Shown: positions 36,887 to 48,476, counted from the first letter of the stretch. The stretch: 64,000 bases of DNA from Oxytricha trifallax (GCA_000711775.1 ARYC01003183.1:30648-94647); one strand, 5' to 3'. Notes: a model not told the origin generated them from the letters alone. A program made the numbers and translations.

Positions 36887-37808
36887 TTATAAGATAATTA
36901 AACAATAAAAGGGATTGAATTCGTTTTCAATTTGATTTCTAACAATTAAGATTAAATTTACTTTTTTAAATGATTAATCAAGGGCTTAGATTCTTCACTC
37001 CATTAAGGAATTTTATTAATTAGACAATACTCTGCCCCCTTTATCAATTACACCACTCTCATGTAATTAATGAACCAACGATTTGTATCCAGAGAGGTCA
37101 TCTATTTGTGATTTATGTCAAAAAATTCATCTCTCATTCTTTTGTTCTCTTCAAGGTATTTTTACTTGCTGCCTCTTAGTGCCTGTTCTTAATTTTTTAC
37201 TTCTTCTAAGTCTCTCTGATTTCTTTTCTTTGCGAAGATTATTTTATCAAATGCGCAGAGCGCCCTTTTTAAACTAAAAAAAGGTAATGTCTTTAAAAGC
37301 TTACCACTATAGCTCAAGGACTCACTCAAAGCTTAAGCAAATTCAGGCTTCATGTAAACAATTAAGTTATTTGTGTTATCCAATCGATCTCTTCTCTTCT
37401 TTTTTGCATTATAAATCATATTGTTGATACCATCTTTGTCAAGGGAAGGTAAAATATCAAAAATCCACTTTTTATCCAAGTGAAGCCAATCACATTGATC
37501 TGGCAAGAAGTCCAGCAGTGAGGGCTTAACTCTAGCATAATCTAAAAAATCGTCAACTGTAAGCTCTTCTATTTAAGGGACAGCAGCAACTATTACATCA
37601 GACCTTCTCAAGTACTAAATAAATTATGATTGAATTAATTTACCTCTTTCTGACCGTTTAAAATTTCTTTGAAAAAGTAAATGTTACAGCAAGTCATCTT
37701 AGGGAGATACGCCCCACACTCCTAAGCGAGAAAGTCATAATACTTTTTCTTTGAACCTATCTTTTCACGAACTTAATGTACGTTGACTTGAGAAAGATTG
37801 TGATCCAT
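36796..37808 (-). CDS. P22 partner gene of element B, two introns retained
   Basis: ATG at 37808-37806 (MDHNLSQVNVHQVREKIGSK), then DFLAQECGAYLPKMTCCN and IYFFKEILNGQKE. A 29-nt intron (37615-37643) is followed by YLRRSDVIVAAVPQIEELTV, DFLDYARVKPSLLDFLPDQ, MKPEFAQALSESLSYS, a 31-nt intron (37274-37304), GRSAHLIKQSSQRKE, one frame change, and a coiled-coil tail (EEVKNQEQALRGSKQKYLEE). TGA is at 36798-36796. Both introns are in the same positions as in element A. The last ~90 bp overlap the SecA-like gene tail-to-tail, and the gene is divergent from the transposase. The plus-strand ORF at 37083-37277 is a shadow. Confidence 0.7.
37274..37304 (-). other. 31-nt intron 2 of P22 (element B)
   Basis: GTAAGC...TTTTAG on the minus strand. 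Removal gives GRSAHLIKQSSQRKE, matching element A after its own intron 2. Confidence 0.7.
37615..37643 (-). other. 29-nt intron 1 of P22 (element B)
   Basis: GTAAAT...ATTTAG on the minus strand, between GQKE and YLRR. Same codon position as the 36-nt intron in element A. Confidence 0.8.
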
Positions 37809-38189
37809 CTTAAAATTCAATTTTAAGTCTATAAAGAGGTTATGGTGATAATGTTTCTTACCCTGAAGAGAGATTTTTTGTTGTGTATTTTTTAACTAAT
37901 TAATAATTTGTACATTCAGATATTAAATATAAGTCAAAGGTATTCTATATAGAGAATAATTATTTGGCTTAATATTATTAATTTTTAACTAGAATTATTA
38001 TTGATAGAAATGAAAAAGTAATAATAGAAAGATATACTATCATTTTATTCCTAGAGTTAATAGCATCTGGAAAGCAGTATAAATTTTTCGTAAAGCTCTC
38101 ATGATTCAAATGATAACTCCTAAGTACCTCTAAATATTGAAATGAGCTATATACCTAGCTAACTAATAGTTTGGAACTCTTAATAAACT

Positions 38190-39600
38190 GTAGACCCCTA
38201 GCTAGAATGTTTGGATTTAACTATACTAAAAGAATTAGAGGAGCCATTAGAATAAAGCGCTTGAGCCAGCAATTAATTATGGGAAATATCTGATCCTACA
38301 GTTTTAATAAAAGGGCTTTTACCTGAAGAAATTTCAAATTATTCTTTAGAGTTGGATGATCTTGAACAATTAATTGCTAAAGCATTGTTTATTCATTTAT
38401 GAGTTAGAAGTTCAAAAGTTGTAGAAGATCTGCAAAAGTAAGAGATTCTTGCATAATCAAAGGAAATAATTTAAAATCTAAAGGCTACTATTAGTTAAAC
38501 AGCATTTTTTAAAAAAGGAATATTAAGCATTTGATATAAGAAGTATATTCCAGGAATCGATAAAACCATTAAGATTAGATTAATGGAAAAGAATTAATCT
38601 TACTTAAAGTATCGAGACTGATTTGATTAATTAGCTGCTAAAGGAAAGGTCAGTTACGAAGAAGTAAATATGTCAAAGATTTAAGATAAGCTATTTTAAG
38701 CTAAATTAGATATTGTCAAATTCTAGTCATGGCTCAGAAAGATTAAAGCTAGAAAGTAAACTATAGAGGTGACTATAGAGTAGCTGGATTAACATTTTTT
38801 TTAAAATAGCAGATTAATGAGAGTAATGAATTCATTTCATTGAAATAATTGCAGTAGATAATATACTTAACCTTTAAGAGAAAGGTTTCACTTTATTAAA
38901 TCCAAAACTGCTTAAAAAATAAGTTGGGTTTAAGATACAAAAAGATTTATTACAAAGGCAATAGATCAATATCAAAAATAACTAGGATTCTACATCAATT
39001 TGCCGCTAATACATATATAAATTATCTATTTCAAGAAAAGGTAATAATAAACATTGATGGAAAGCAGTATTCAACACAACAGTGCTCCTTTAAAAAGCTG
39101 GAGTTATGTTGGAAAAAGACATTTTCTACAGCTAAAACACTAATAAGTCGTTTAAATATAATCGCTGCAGCCTTTAGTGATGGAAATTTCTTGTTCACTG
39201 TGAATTCTGGTAAGAAGAATAGTATAACTTTTATGTATTTTGTGATTAAGCTCTTCAATCATTTCCAGTTAATTGATAAGGAATGGCGAGATAAATTTGT
39301 TCTTTAAATTGATAATGCGACCTATCATTGAAGTACTTACACATAGCACAAATAAAATAACTCAAAATCCCAATATCTTATTTGGGTCCATATCAATTTG
39401 ATTTGGCTCCAGTTGAGAAAGTTTTTGCACATATAAAAAGAAGTTTTGGAATTCCTCTAAAATAAGCCTCTCCAATAAGTAATTTAATTACAAGAGTTAA
39501 TAAATTCCCTTATTATTTAGGAAGTAACTTGTTAAATAGTATTCGTCCCATATCTAAGATCTTGATTTCTCATGGATAAAAAAGGCTTTAGACACTTCTC
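38190..39600 (+). pseudogene. DD34E-type transposase of element B, decayed
   Basis: The N-terminal half (EISNYSLELDDLEQLIAKAL..., YEEVNMSKIQDKLFQAKLD) contains at least three in-frame TGA codons. The core is IINIDGKQYSTQQCS (first Asp, about 39040-39085), then LQIDNATYH with TGA directly after the His where Arg (CGA) is expected (about 39328-39330). After a shift, YLGPYQFDLAPVEKVFAHIK supplies the third acidic residue (about 39381-39440). The TGA looks like a CGA-to-TGA mutation because the element A enzyme reads YHRS here. Clearly inactive as written. Divergent from P22, as in element A. Confidence 0.8.
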
Positions 39601-39719
39601 TCAGGAATTCTTTATCATTCCTGGTAAATCCTACTGCTTCAACTTGAAAAAAAAAGTTCTGAAATGTTTTTTGAATAAACCTGCACTTTTATTGGGTGTC
39701 AATTATGACTTAAGTTTAT

Positions 39720-41270
39720 ATTCTAATTTTTTCACCACTAATCTTTTTTGGTAATAACCTTACACTTGAAATTCTGTTCTTATTTATCCTTAAATTAAGC
39801 TTTGAAAATTTATTACTTTCTAAGCACTACTAAAATAATTTATATTTTTCTTGAGATATTTATGTTAAAATTTGTATTTGACTTTGTTATTGATTAATTT
39901 GGTTCACGAGGGAAATTGTGACAATATAAATTTTTTATTTAAAGTATATGAATTTACCTTTGGTCTGTGGATCATTATTGCCTGAGTACTATTGAATTTT
40001 GCTAAGTTTTGATTAAAGTGTTTAACATAAATATCATTTTCATAATAGAAATCAGACTTTATTAGTGATATATAGGTTTTTGATACTGCAGTAATAGACC
40101 ATTCATTTAATAATATTGTAAATTACTGTGTATTTGTGCAGTTAACTTTGGCTTAGTAAATAGAAATATAATAATTACAACGAACCCAACCAAACCCAAT
40201 TTCATATTTCTTCTTCTTTATTTTCTTGAGTAAAAGGAAATCTATTAGTTTAAGAGTATTTTATTTATTCAATCAAACGGATTTCGACTTTAATTATATT
40301 TATTCTAATTAAGATAGCTTTTTTATTTTATTTTCAAACTTTTTAGATTGGGAGTTAGTCAAAATTTTAATAGTCTATAATGCCAAACATTCCATTACGA
40401 GAGACTTTTTGAGCTATTTTTTGTACTTTGTTATGAGTATAGAGTTTTTAAAGAAATTGATTAATTAATTTTAAAGGACTTCTAATCATAATTCTCGAAT
40501 CTCAGAGGGCTTTAACCAAGTCATATTCTTTTTAGAGTTTTTGCTTATTATAATAGCAGTATAAATTCAAAGCATTACAAATAATGTTCAGTCAAAAGGA
40601 TTAATGTTTCTTGCTTTTTTATTTAGTGCTAATATTCACATAAGAACTTTAACTTGAGATTGATTAAATCAAATAATTTTAATTCTAAACCACTGAATCA
40701 TTTCATTATAGGTGAACTTTATCCTATAAAAAAATTAAATTTAAAAGTAAAAATCTCCCTTATAGCCCGGATGGGTTCCTCACAAATGCACGGGGATTTT
40801 TGAAAATACATTACCTTAAATTTACAGTGATATTATGGGGCAAAGTTTTTTAAATCCCGGATTTTCATTTTAATTTTAGATCTTAAATTTTTGTTTATAA
40901 ACTATAGTAATAAATTTTGTTAGGCATAAAATCCAAAACTCTGAATATTTAATTTAAAAATTTTGAATATTTATCAATTAAGCTAAGGAAACTTCTCAGT
41001 GAATTTATTTGTGATCTTCAAAGTTTAATCTGAAAAAAGCATACTTAACAGTATTTTATAATTTATATTAAATTGATTTAAAAGTCAAAATATATTTATT
41101 TTGTTTATAAAAATACGTTACCAATAAGTTACTTAATGAAAAGAAATAAATATCTGCAAAACCTTTACTCTAAAAATAAATATTTGATTGCAAGAACCAA
41201 AAAGATTTGTATAAGTATGTTTGTTTTTATAATTTAAATAATAATTTATTTTAGATAATTCAAGCCATGC
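39720..41270. other. AT-rich DNA, no supported gene
   Basis: Low-complexity AT-rich sequence. Somewhat GC-richer islets at 40750-40870 contain no consistent frame. It may contain the right end of element B, which I could not locate. Confidence 0.35.
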
Positions 41271-41559
41271 AATTTGGATAAAATTTCCAGAGTTTTAGCA
41301 TCAACTAAGAACCCTAAACTTAAACTACTTACAGTGATAACTTTAGTTAAAGCATTTATTAAAATCAACAACAATGGAGTGCAGATACAAATAATTGGTA
41401 TGCGTCAGGTGACCAGAACACATGGAATTATTATTATTAATATCAAACCTTGCATTATTTCTAGCCAGACTAAAATTACCATTATTAATAGATGCAGCAG
41501 TAGTAAACCTATAACTAATACCTGCAAAGTATAAATCTAATACCTCCCAATAAAATTAA

Positions 41560-43080
41560 TCTTTATTATCATCAAATAAAGGTTCATCTTATTAAGATAT
41601 TAATAATATTTAGAATGAGCAATTGCTTAATACTCAAAACTCAAATCTAAAATCCAATAAATAGTTTAGTCACATTAACTTAAGTGATTATTACAAAATA
41701 TTGAAAAAGCACTTGGAAATAACTTAGGAGTAAATATAAAGATTGGAATTCTCCTTTAATAATTTTAGAGACTTTTAACAATGGTTTTAAGAATAAATCA
41801 TTATCAAGTTTGGAAGTATGGAAAACTATGAAAGCAAAAGCAAACAATAAATATCAAAAACGTTAACAATAATGGTAAAAATAAGAGAAATTAAAAACTA
41901 TTTAAAAAGTAATTATGGTATCAAAATTAACTACTTGGCAAACGATAAAATGCTGGAAATAATTATGAAATATAAAGTCTTAGATAAGAGTTACACTAAA
42001 CGAAATGATAAATGGTTGATATGAAAAATTTAGTTTGCTTAGGATATTTTATTGCTAAAATCTGAAAACTAGGAGTTATTAGCTAAGTTAGATAACATGG
42101 AACAGTTATATGCCCATTTAGAAGAATAAATGTTAGAGAAATTTAACTTTTGGCAGAATCATGAAAGTTTAACTTAAATTTAAGAGAAAAGTTAAAAGGA
42201 ATTCAGAGAAGATGATTACGATGAAATCATCCTTTATTCACAAAATTTTTCGTAAAGGGCTCCTAGAGATTATCTACCAAATACATTTTAAATAGTAAAA
42301 GAGGAATAAGTTTAATAGTTTAATAATTCTCAACAAAGCAATCATGAGATAAAAATATTCGAATGGGGATTGAGACAGATTAAAGGAACTGAAATATAAT
42401 ACCAAGGAGATGTACTAAAAAGAGAATTATGGAAATCAAGTTTTGGAGGATAACATAGAAGGATTAATAGGAAATAGATTTGATGTTATTTTGACTGACT
42501 CTCCTTGGGACAGTACAGCTCTAAAATTGGACTACAGTACTCTTAAAGATAGTCAAATTATGAAAAGTATTCCAATAGAAGAATTATAGCAAGATGGGTA
42601 TTTATTTATGTGGATAACAAATAAGAAATTAGAAGTAGCATTAAATACCTTGAAGATCATAACTATGAAAGAATCGAAATAATAACTTGGGTAAAAATGA
42701 GAAAAGAAAAGACGGACTCTTAAGAAATAATATATGTTACTATTTAAGACACTTTACCGAGTTTTGCTTGGTAGCTAAGAAAAAGGGATCGTTCCATAAC
42801 CTCAGGATGATTTCACTCACTCACAACGCTCCAAATATTATAGTAGAATAAGTAAGATAAGGGTCTAGAAAGCCTGATCAACTTTATGAAATTATTGAGA
42901 CAATGTGTCCTCATGGCAAGTATTTAGAAATATTTGGAAGAGCACACAACCTACGATAAGAACAGACAACAATAGGAAATGAATCAATAAAAAAGTACAG
43001 TAAGAGGACCAAAGATTAAAAAAAATTACTAAAAAAGAATAATTGTCTTCTTTTGCCTAATTAACTTATCCACAGTATTG
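41560..43080 (+). pseudogene. MT-A70-family adenine methyltransferase gene (frameshifted)
   Basis: A Gln/Asn-rich N-terminal region (about 41560-42350, with ITQEQIQRLEFSFNNFRDF) precedes an MT-A70 domain. It contains VILTDSPWDS (catalytic tetrad DSPW at 42497-42508 in place of the usual DPPW), DGYLFMWITNKKLEVALN, after a shift NYERIEIITWVKM, after another shift YYLRHFTEFCLVAKKKG, NIIVEQVRQGSRKPDQLYEI and YLEIFGRAHNLR. These follow the order of METTL3/METTL14/MTA1-type enzymes (xxPPW, GYYLRHxKEHCLVG, RKPDExYxxI, ELFGR). The family N6-methylates adenine in RNA or, for ciliate MTA1, DNA. The frame breaks near 42440, 42650 and 42712 lie in A-rich runs. It lies downstream of the element B transposase on the same strand, so it may be element cargo. 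Confidence 0.75.
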
Positions 43081-44240
43081 ATTGATATTCACAGAGTTAA
43101 ATATTTGTTTTTAATTAAAATTTTACATCCTTAAATGTTGTTTAAAATTCATTCTTGGGGTTTTATTTTAATAATATGATGAAATACTTCGAAAATAGGC
43201 AAAATTATCTATATTTGAATTTATTATTTGTTATTTTTCATATATTGATTGAGCAGTTTTAAGATACGAGCTGTCATTCATTTAAATATTTATATTTTAA
43301 GTTATTGATTTTTTCACTCCTCTCATGATTCTCTTTTTACTATTTATATATTTAACTTTACTAATTATCTAAATATTTCTATAATCACTATTTTAATATT
43401 TTAATTTGAATAGCATTTTTTTATATCATTCAATTAATTCATATTAACCTCATTTAATATTGCCTTTCAAATCTCAGCTTTTTTAATTTATTACTTTTTA
43501 AAATAATTATTCACCTTGTCAATTTTTTATTTTAAACTATTTAATTGATATGATTCTGAATTTTGTGTATTCCATATTAATATCTCTTTTATTAAAGCAT
43601 TGAAATAAAATGTGACACTACAATTAATATATTGAGAGTACAGAATCTATAAAAGTAGTTCTTTGATCAAATAACATTACAAATATATTTATATACTTCT
43701 CTTTAATTTATAGCTATATAATTTTTTTTATGTTTACTCGAAATTATATTTATTTAAATACTTCTTTATACATATTAATAGTGAAATCTTGAAGTTATAT
43801 TAATGAAGTTTATAATTATTGATTAGTGGAAAAAGTAATAATTAAAAGACAACCTTTGACATATCAGCATTTCTAGGAAACTACATATTTACAAAGGTTA
43901 GTTAAACAAAAGTATAAGTTCTATTATAACTATAATTATAAATGATACGTTAATTTCAATTGCAAATTAGTCTAAATGAATGGAAATTATATATAAATAA
44001 TAATAAGAATATGATATGGCTAGATGAATAAATCAGAGGAATGTAGCAACATGAATACTTCTAAAAAGTGAAAAAGTTATTTAGAATAACTTACGTCAAA
44101 ATACAACAGATAAACGAAGTGAACATCAACTTAGAAAACATTCAATAAATTTTAACATTCAATATGAAACTAAATAAACCATTAGATATATAAAGAGGAA
44201 AATAGTAGATTTATAATTAATAAACATAACTTGTTAGAAA
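43081..44240. other. AT-rich intergenic DNA
   Basis: No gene or repeat recognised; long A/T runs only. Confidence 0.45.
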
Positions 44241-44269
44241 TTAAAAGAAAGGAAACTATTAAGAGAACT

Positions 44270-44823
44270 TAGATGAGAAATTACAACAAATTGGAAGAAC
44301 AAAAAGAGAGAAATCAGTAGAGATTCTTCGAGCAAGATCTTATCACAATCCAAGACCGTCGAGAGACAATGTTGAAAGCAAGGCAAGCTTCTGGTAGAGA
44401 GTGTAAGAAATCAGATTTCAACATAGAGACAGAAGCAAGGACCAAGAGACTCTAGGAGTAAGAGTAAATCACTATCATAAAATTCCGCTAAACAAACAAA
44501 TGGGATTCAAGAGCAGACTGAAGATTGGATAATCGAACCCAAGCAAGAAAATAAATGAGACTTAAACCTAAAGGACATCACCAGACCTACACTTGGACAA
44601 AACTCCATGTATCCAAGCAGACCAAATGAAACTCAAGGAATTCATAGACCTATCAGAAGTTACATGCAAAGGATTCGACAAAATCACTCACGCTAAAAAG
44701 GGTTGCACCTCACAAATCACAAGAATAGTGGCAATAGTTTGCTGCCCCAGAATAAGAAACAATATTGAAAAGGCATTAGTTAAGAGATGCTGTGAAAGAG
44801 AGGAGGCTAGGAAGAGGGGATGA
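44270..44823 (+). CDS. Unidentified Cys/Lys-rich ORF
   Basis: The plus frame encodes QIGRTKREKSVEILRARSYH, then QADQMKLKEFIDLSEVTCKG, KKGCTSQITRIVAIVCCPRI and KALVKRCCEREEARKRG, ending TGA 44821-44823. Several Cys pairs (VCCP, RCC) could bind metal, but no known finger was recognised. Higher GC than the flanks. It lies directly upstream of the protease-like region on the same strand. Confidence 0.42.
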
Positions 44824-44879
44824 AGAGAATGGGATCTTTGGTCAGAGAGACAAGAGAATCACTAGAGAGAGATAAACTT

Positions 44880-45705
44880 AGAGTGGCAACATGAGGATCT
44901 AATACCAGGCAAACACATTCAATAAATGTCAATGGAAGTGTGCATGAATCAAATAGAGGAAGCTCAATTCGGATAAGAGAAAACCCAGCAATTGAAACTT
45001 CCACCCATTGTCTTGAATGACAAAGGAATCTAACACCTAGCAAAGGACATTGGAACCACCAATAGGAGGTTGAAAAACAATAGATTCTGGAGAGACTCTT
45101 AGGAAATCAAGAGCATCATTATCCCAACATGTTGTTAGGGAAGCCTAAAGAGTTCCATGAACTAGATAGTGATGAGAATCACCAAAGACTCTAAGAACCT
45201 GAAGATATACAAGAAATAGAATCGGAAGACAAGCAATAGACTAGAAATATCTCAAATAGATAAACAGTCTGGCTGAGGAAGTAATGGACAAAAGTTTCAC
45301 TGCAGAAAGAATTGAGAATAAACCAGATATAAACCAAGTAAATGATCGAGAAGACTGCGGAGTCATGGCCATACTGATCGCTTATTAACTGGCGTTGGAA
45401 CTTCAGGGAGAACCAATCATCCAGATTTTCGCAAAGGATTGGATTAGCATACAGAGATACTACCTCATTTTCAACTTGGTAATTGGTAGCATGAAGATGG
45501 AGATTGAAAAATCAGGGATCTCAGTAGACAAGCAGATCCAAGAAGAAATCACCGAGAAAAGAAATGATTCTCTATGGCAAGTAGAATGGAATGGAGATGA
45601 AACTTAGAAACTCAACGAAATCTCCTTAGATAGACACCTGGGACGAGATGGTTCTGGAAAACGGAATCCAAATGGAAATGAAGAAAGCACTCGACTAAGA
45701 TAGAA
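44880..45705 (+). pseudogene. Ulp1/C48-type cysteine protease-like region (decayed)
   Basis: One frame (about 44900-45274) encodes LPPIVLNDKGIQHLAKDIGT, RRLKNNRFWRD, SIIIPTCCQGSLKSS and NQIVMRITKDSKNLKIY. After a shift, a frame from about 45290 encodes QVNDREDCGVMAILIAYQLA and IFAKDWISIQRYYLIFNL. The second part matches the catalytic-Cys block of Ulp1/adenain-like C48 proteases (N-x-DCGV followed by an Ala-rich helix and a later basic residue). The first resembles their IPxN...HWxLxVI...KxIxIYDS strands, but the His and Asp positions appear lost. Such proteases are carried by several eukaryotic DNA transposons and Maverick/Polinton-type elements. Moderate confidence on family. Confidence 0.5.
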
Positions 45706-45990
45706 AATTCAGTGAAATAAACGAGAACATGGCAGAAGCAGAAGTGTCTTTATTCATCTAGAGGCAAAAACAATGGGGAGGGAACGAGAAGAGAGAATAG
45801 GGGAAGGATAAACCGAAACTCATCCAAGGCTCAATGATGAACGAAACAACTACCGCAAGAATGGCAATTGAGGAAAATAGCTAGTTTCAAGCAATGAGTG
45901 AGCATCCAGAGAAAGGGCATAGACGAAACCTGAACGAGGAAGATGCAGACCAGGAAACCAATAAGACTGTAGCGTTAGACCATAAATGAA
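45700..45990 (+). CDS. Unidentified charged ORF downstream of protease-like gene
   Basis: The plus frame encodes KFSEINENMAEAEVSLFIQR, KLIQGSMMNETTTARMAIEE and HRRNLNEEDADQETNKTVAL, ending at TGA 45988-45990. It may be the C-terminal part of the protease-like gene after another frame change. Confidence 0.38.
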
Positions 45991-46940
45991 TTACACTTTC
46001 TCTTTTTATATCAATGGTAAATTTAAGTGCATTTTATTTTACCTTAAGTTATTACCTATTTATCTATCTAATAATAATAATAATTTATTATTATAATTTA
46101 CTCACATCTAAATTTCATGAATTTACAAGTATGTAATTAGTATTGTGTGTTTTACCATTTAGAATTCTATGGGTGTGATTATTTTATCACTTTGATAAGC
46201 TATATATTTATATTAAGAACAAGAAAATCCCTATGTTTTATTAATCATATTGTCCTTCTGCATCTATATTAGTCTTTACTGCATAATATCTTTCGTTGAT
46301 GATGGTTCTACAGACATCTTTATCTCATAAATGTGTTTTATTCAATGAATGGTATTATTGCAATTCTTTCCAAGAGGTTATATACATCGATTTAAATTTG
46401 GTAGACCAGAATAATTAGTATAATATTCAAATAATTTGACACATCATTTACAAGGAATATCGATTTGTAGTATTTCTAGGGCTAATTATACCGATTTAAT
46501 TCTAAATATCTTCCCTACTAGATGAATAATAAGTGTCTATAACTCTGGGAATATTATTAAATGCTTACCATTATACTTTTAAACATAAGATCAGAATTGC
46601 ATTAAATTGGTTTCCATCTTTCCCATTAGAATTGAATCCTTCTTTTCAATTCATTAAGCAATAAATTTGTGTCGTGGCTATGCTCAAGTAACATCATAAT
46701 ATATAAAATAATGTAAAAATTAGTGAAAAAGAAAATCAAATGCAAAAACAAAACCCATTAGCTAAATACATATAGGAGAGATAATATATTTATACATGAG
46801 CGTAATTACTATATTTGGCAATTTAACAAGCGAATACTATTAGTATAGTAGGATGCTTAAGAGTGGAGTCATTGAGAGTATTAGCTAAAGAGATGTCTTG
46901 TTATTCCTACTACTGGAAAGATCTACCCTTCTTAGACTGC
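45991..46940. other. AT-rich intergenic DNA
   Basis: No gene seen. Short AAT/TAA triplet runs at about 46072-46100. Confidence 0.45.
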
Positions 46941-46948
46941 AAGCCCTC

Positions 46949-48340
46949 ATGCGATTCATGGCCAAGCTTTCATCCCTTCTTGTTTGCATGGCATTTAAGT
47001 CTGAAGTCTTCGCTCTTGAACTTGGCTCTTCAACACGTACCACATTCTACACTTAAAAATCTCGATGTCAGAATGTTGACACTTTTGTCCAAGGGGGGAG
47101 GGCGGGGGGGGGGGGGGGGGGGGGGTGTTGACAGATAGGTGGCTGTTCTAAAGGGGATGCTTAATGATGAAGCTAATAGGGAAACCGTTGCTCTCTCAGC
47201 GGGAAGGTATAGTACAGCCTAAGCATCAGTTTCACGGCATCTATCTGCTCTCGAGCATACAGTAGTGGTTTAGTGTGCTCCTTTAGAAAGTGGTCAAATC
47301 ACTTCCAAGGGGAATTCAGGCATTTATGTACTTTCGATTTTGCAGACGAAGTAAGGGGCGAACCTTCGAATGGGGGGCGGCCAGTAGTACCACGTGATTC
47401 TCCATGTTTTTATCTACGGAGATGGGGTCTCCGACTTAGACAAGTGTCGTAGATCGCGAGATAAGTGAGCATCTTTTATTATCGGGGACCACCCTATACC
47501 ATTGTGCGAGCGCCTAGAGGCACATTTCCATTTCTCAGACTGAGTGTATCCTCCATTCAATTCAGTCAAACCTGCGAATCTCCTTAGCCTGCTACAATTT
47601 CCACTCTGTGCTGCGCGTTTTCCTCTATCCTGCTCTATGAGACGCCTAGGCGGATTCTTCAACTATATAATCGAGTTCAAAAGAGATGGAGTGCACTTAC
47701 CAATAGGGAGGCAGAGGAATCTTGAAGCAGTTTACCGTGCGTGCTGCACTCGTTAGTGTCTCGACCAATGGAGTTCCCACCCACTCTGGCACTAAAGATC
47801 TCCACAAAGACTTCTTCGCAGTAAATAGTGCAGGCCCAGATACCAAGAGAGAAGGTGTAATCATTGAGTAGGTAGCAGCTAATACAAGTCTTCCTCTTAC
47901 TAATACTCTTTCAGTTCCATGCGTATACACTAATAGTCTCAGCGCAGATAAAGTTGCCTCATCTTGCTCTTCTTAATCACTATGCACCAAGTACTACTTG
48001 AAATACGCTATCACCAACCCTCCAACTGCTCAAAGAGTCACGAGTATTGTCTGAATCGCTTGAGAAGGCCATATGATAGTTGGACCATACAAGGCAAATG
48101 GAAATTTATGGCAGCCATGCGATGTAGATGCTTGCAATTGTGATACAGTAAATGTCAAACATGTCAATGGCCTCACCCTCATCTCCCTCTGCATCCATGC
48201 CTGCAAGGCTCCCCGCTGATAGTACTGGCTTAACGGCATCTTCACGGGACGTCTCTGGTAAAGCCTGTGAATCTCTCATTAACCTGGTTCAGATGACTGA
48301 CTAAGGGAGGCCGCCATTTATAGCTGTTATGAATAATTTT
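46949..48340 (+). pseudogene. GC-rich decayed gene, YHYH-domain secreted protein-like
   Basis: ATG at 46949 starts a likely signal peptide (MRFMAKLSSLLVCMAFKSEV...). Later plus-strand frames give VSVSTNGVPTHSGTKDLHKD, NTLSVPCVYTNSLSADKVAS, CTKYYLKYAITNPPTAQRV and, after two TGA codons (about 48052-48063), GPYKANGNLWQPCDVDACN. The last motif and its order match YHYH-domain proteins (DGxPIYGPY...LWxPCDVDxCNG), which I recall as abundant in protists. The expected Gly and the residue before DG are the positions replaced by TGA. Frame changes and a 22-G tract at 47104-47125 disrupt the 5' half. The much higher GC content indicates host gene DNA. The minus ORFs in this region are shadows. Confidence 0.5.
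47074..47133. repeat. G-tract insertion flanked by TGTTGACA direct repeats
   Basis: TGTTGACA occurs at 47074-47081 and 47126-47133. Between them are CTTTTGTCCAA, then GGGGGGAGGGC, then 22 consecutive G (47104-47125). Deleting one repeat plus the interior (52 bp) joins two open plus-strand frames (…RCQNVD and …RQVAVLKGMLNDEAN…) without a stop for a further ~110 codons. Confidence 0.5.
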
Positions 48341-48386
48341 AAAGTCTGATTAATAATATTAAATTGCTTAAATACAGGCCCTAGGA

Positions 48387-48476
48387 ATTTGGTTGCTTTC
48401 TGTTTTGTGATAGGAGCCCTTATATATATATATATATATATTAGTACTTAGTGTAATAATTGAAAAGCAACCAAAT
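48387..48476. repeat. Hairpin with TA-repeat loop
   Basis: ATTTGGTTGCTTT (48387-48399) and its perfect complement AAAGCAACCAAAT (48464-48476) flank a loop containing a pure TA run (about 48419-48441). It could be a cruciform or the relic of a tiny inverted-repeat element. Confidence 0.6.

Noticed and set aside
45110-45135. ATCCCAACATGTTGT shared between about 45123 and 52141
   Set aside because: Only 15 bases including a palindrome; flanks do not match, so it is likely chance in 64 kb.
47414-48245. Several minus-strand and overlapping ORFs in the GC-rich island
   Set aside because: GC-rich DNA has fewer stops; the plus strand carries the signal peptide and YHYH-like motifs, so the others are shadows.
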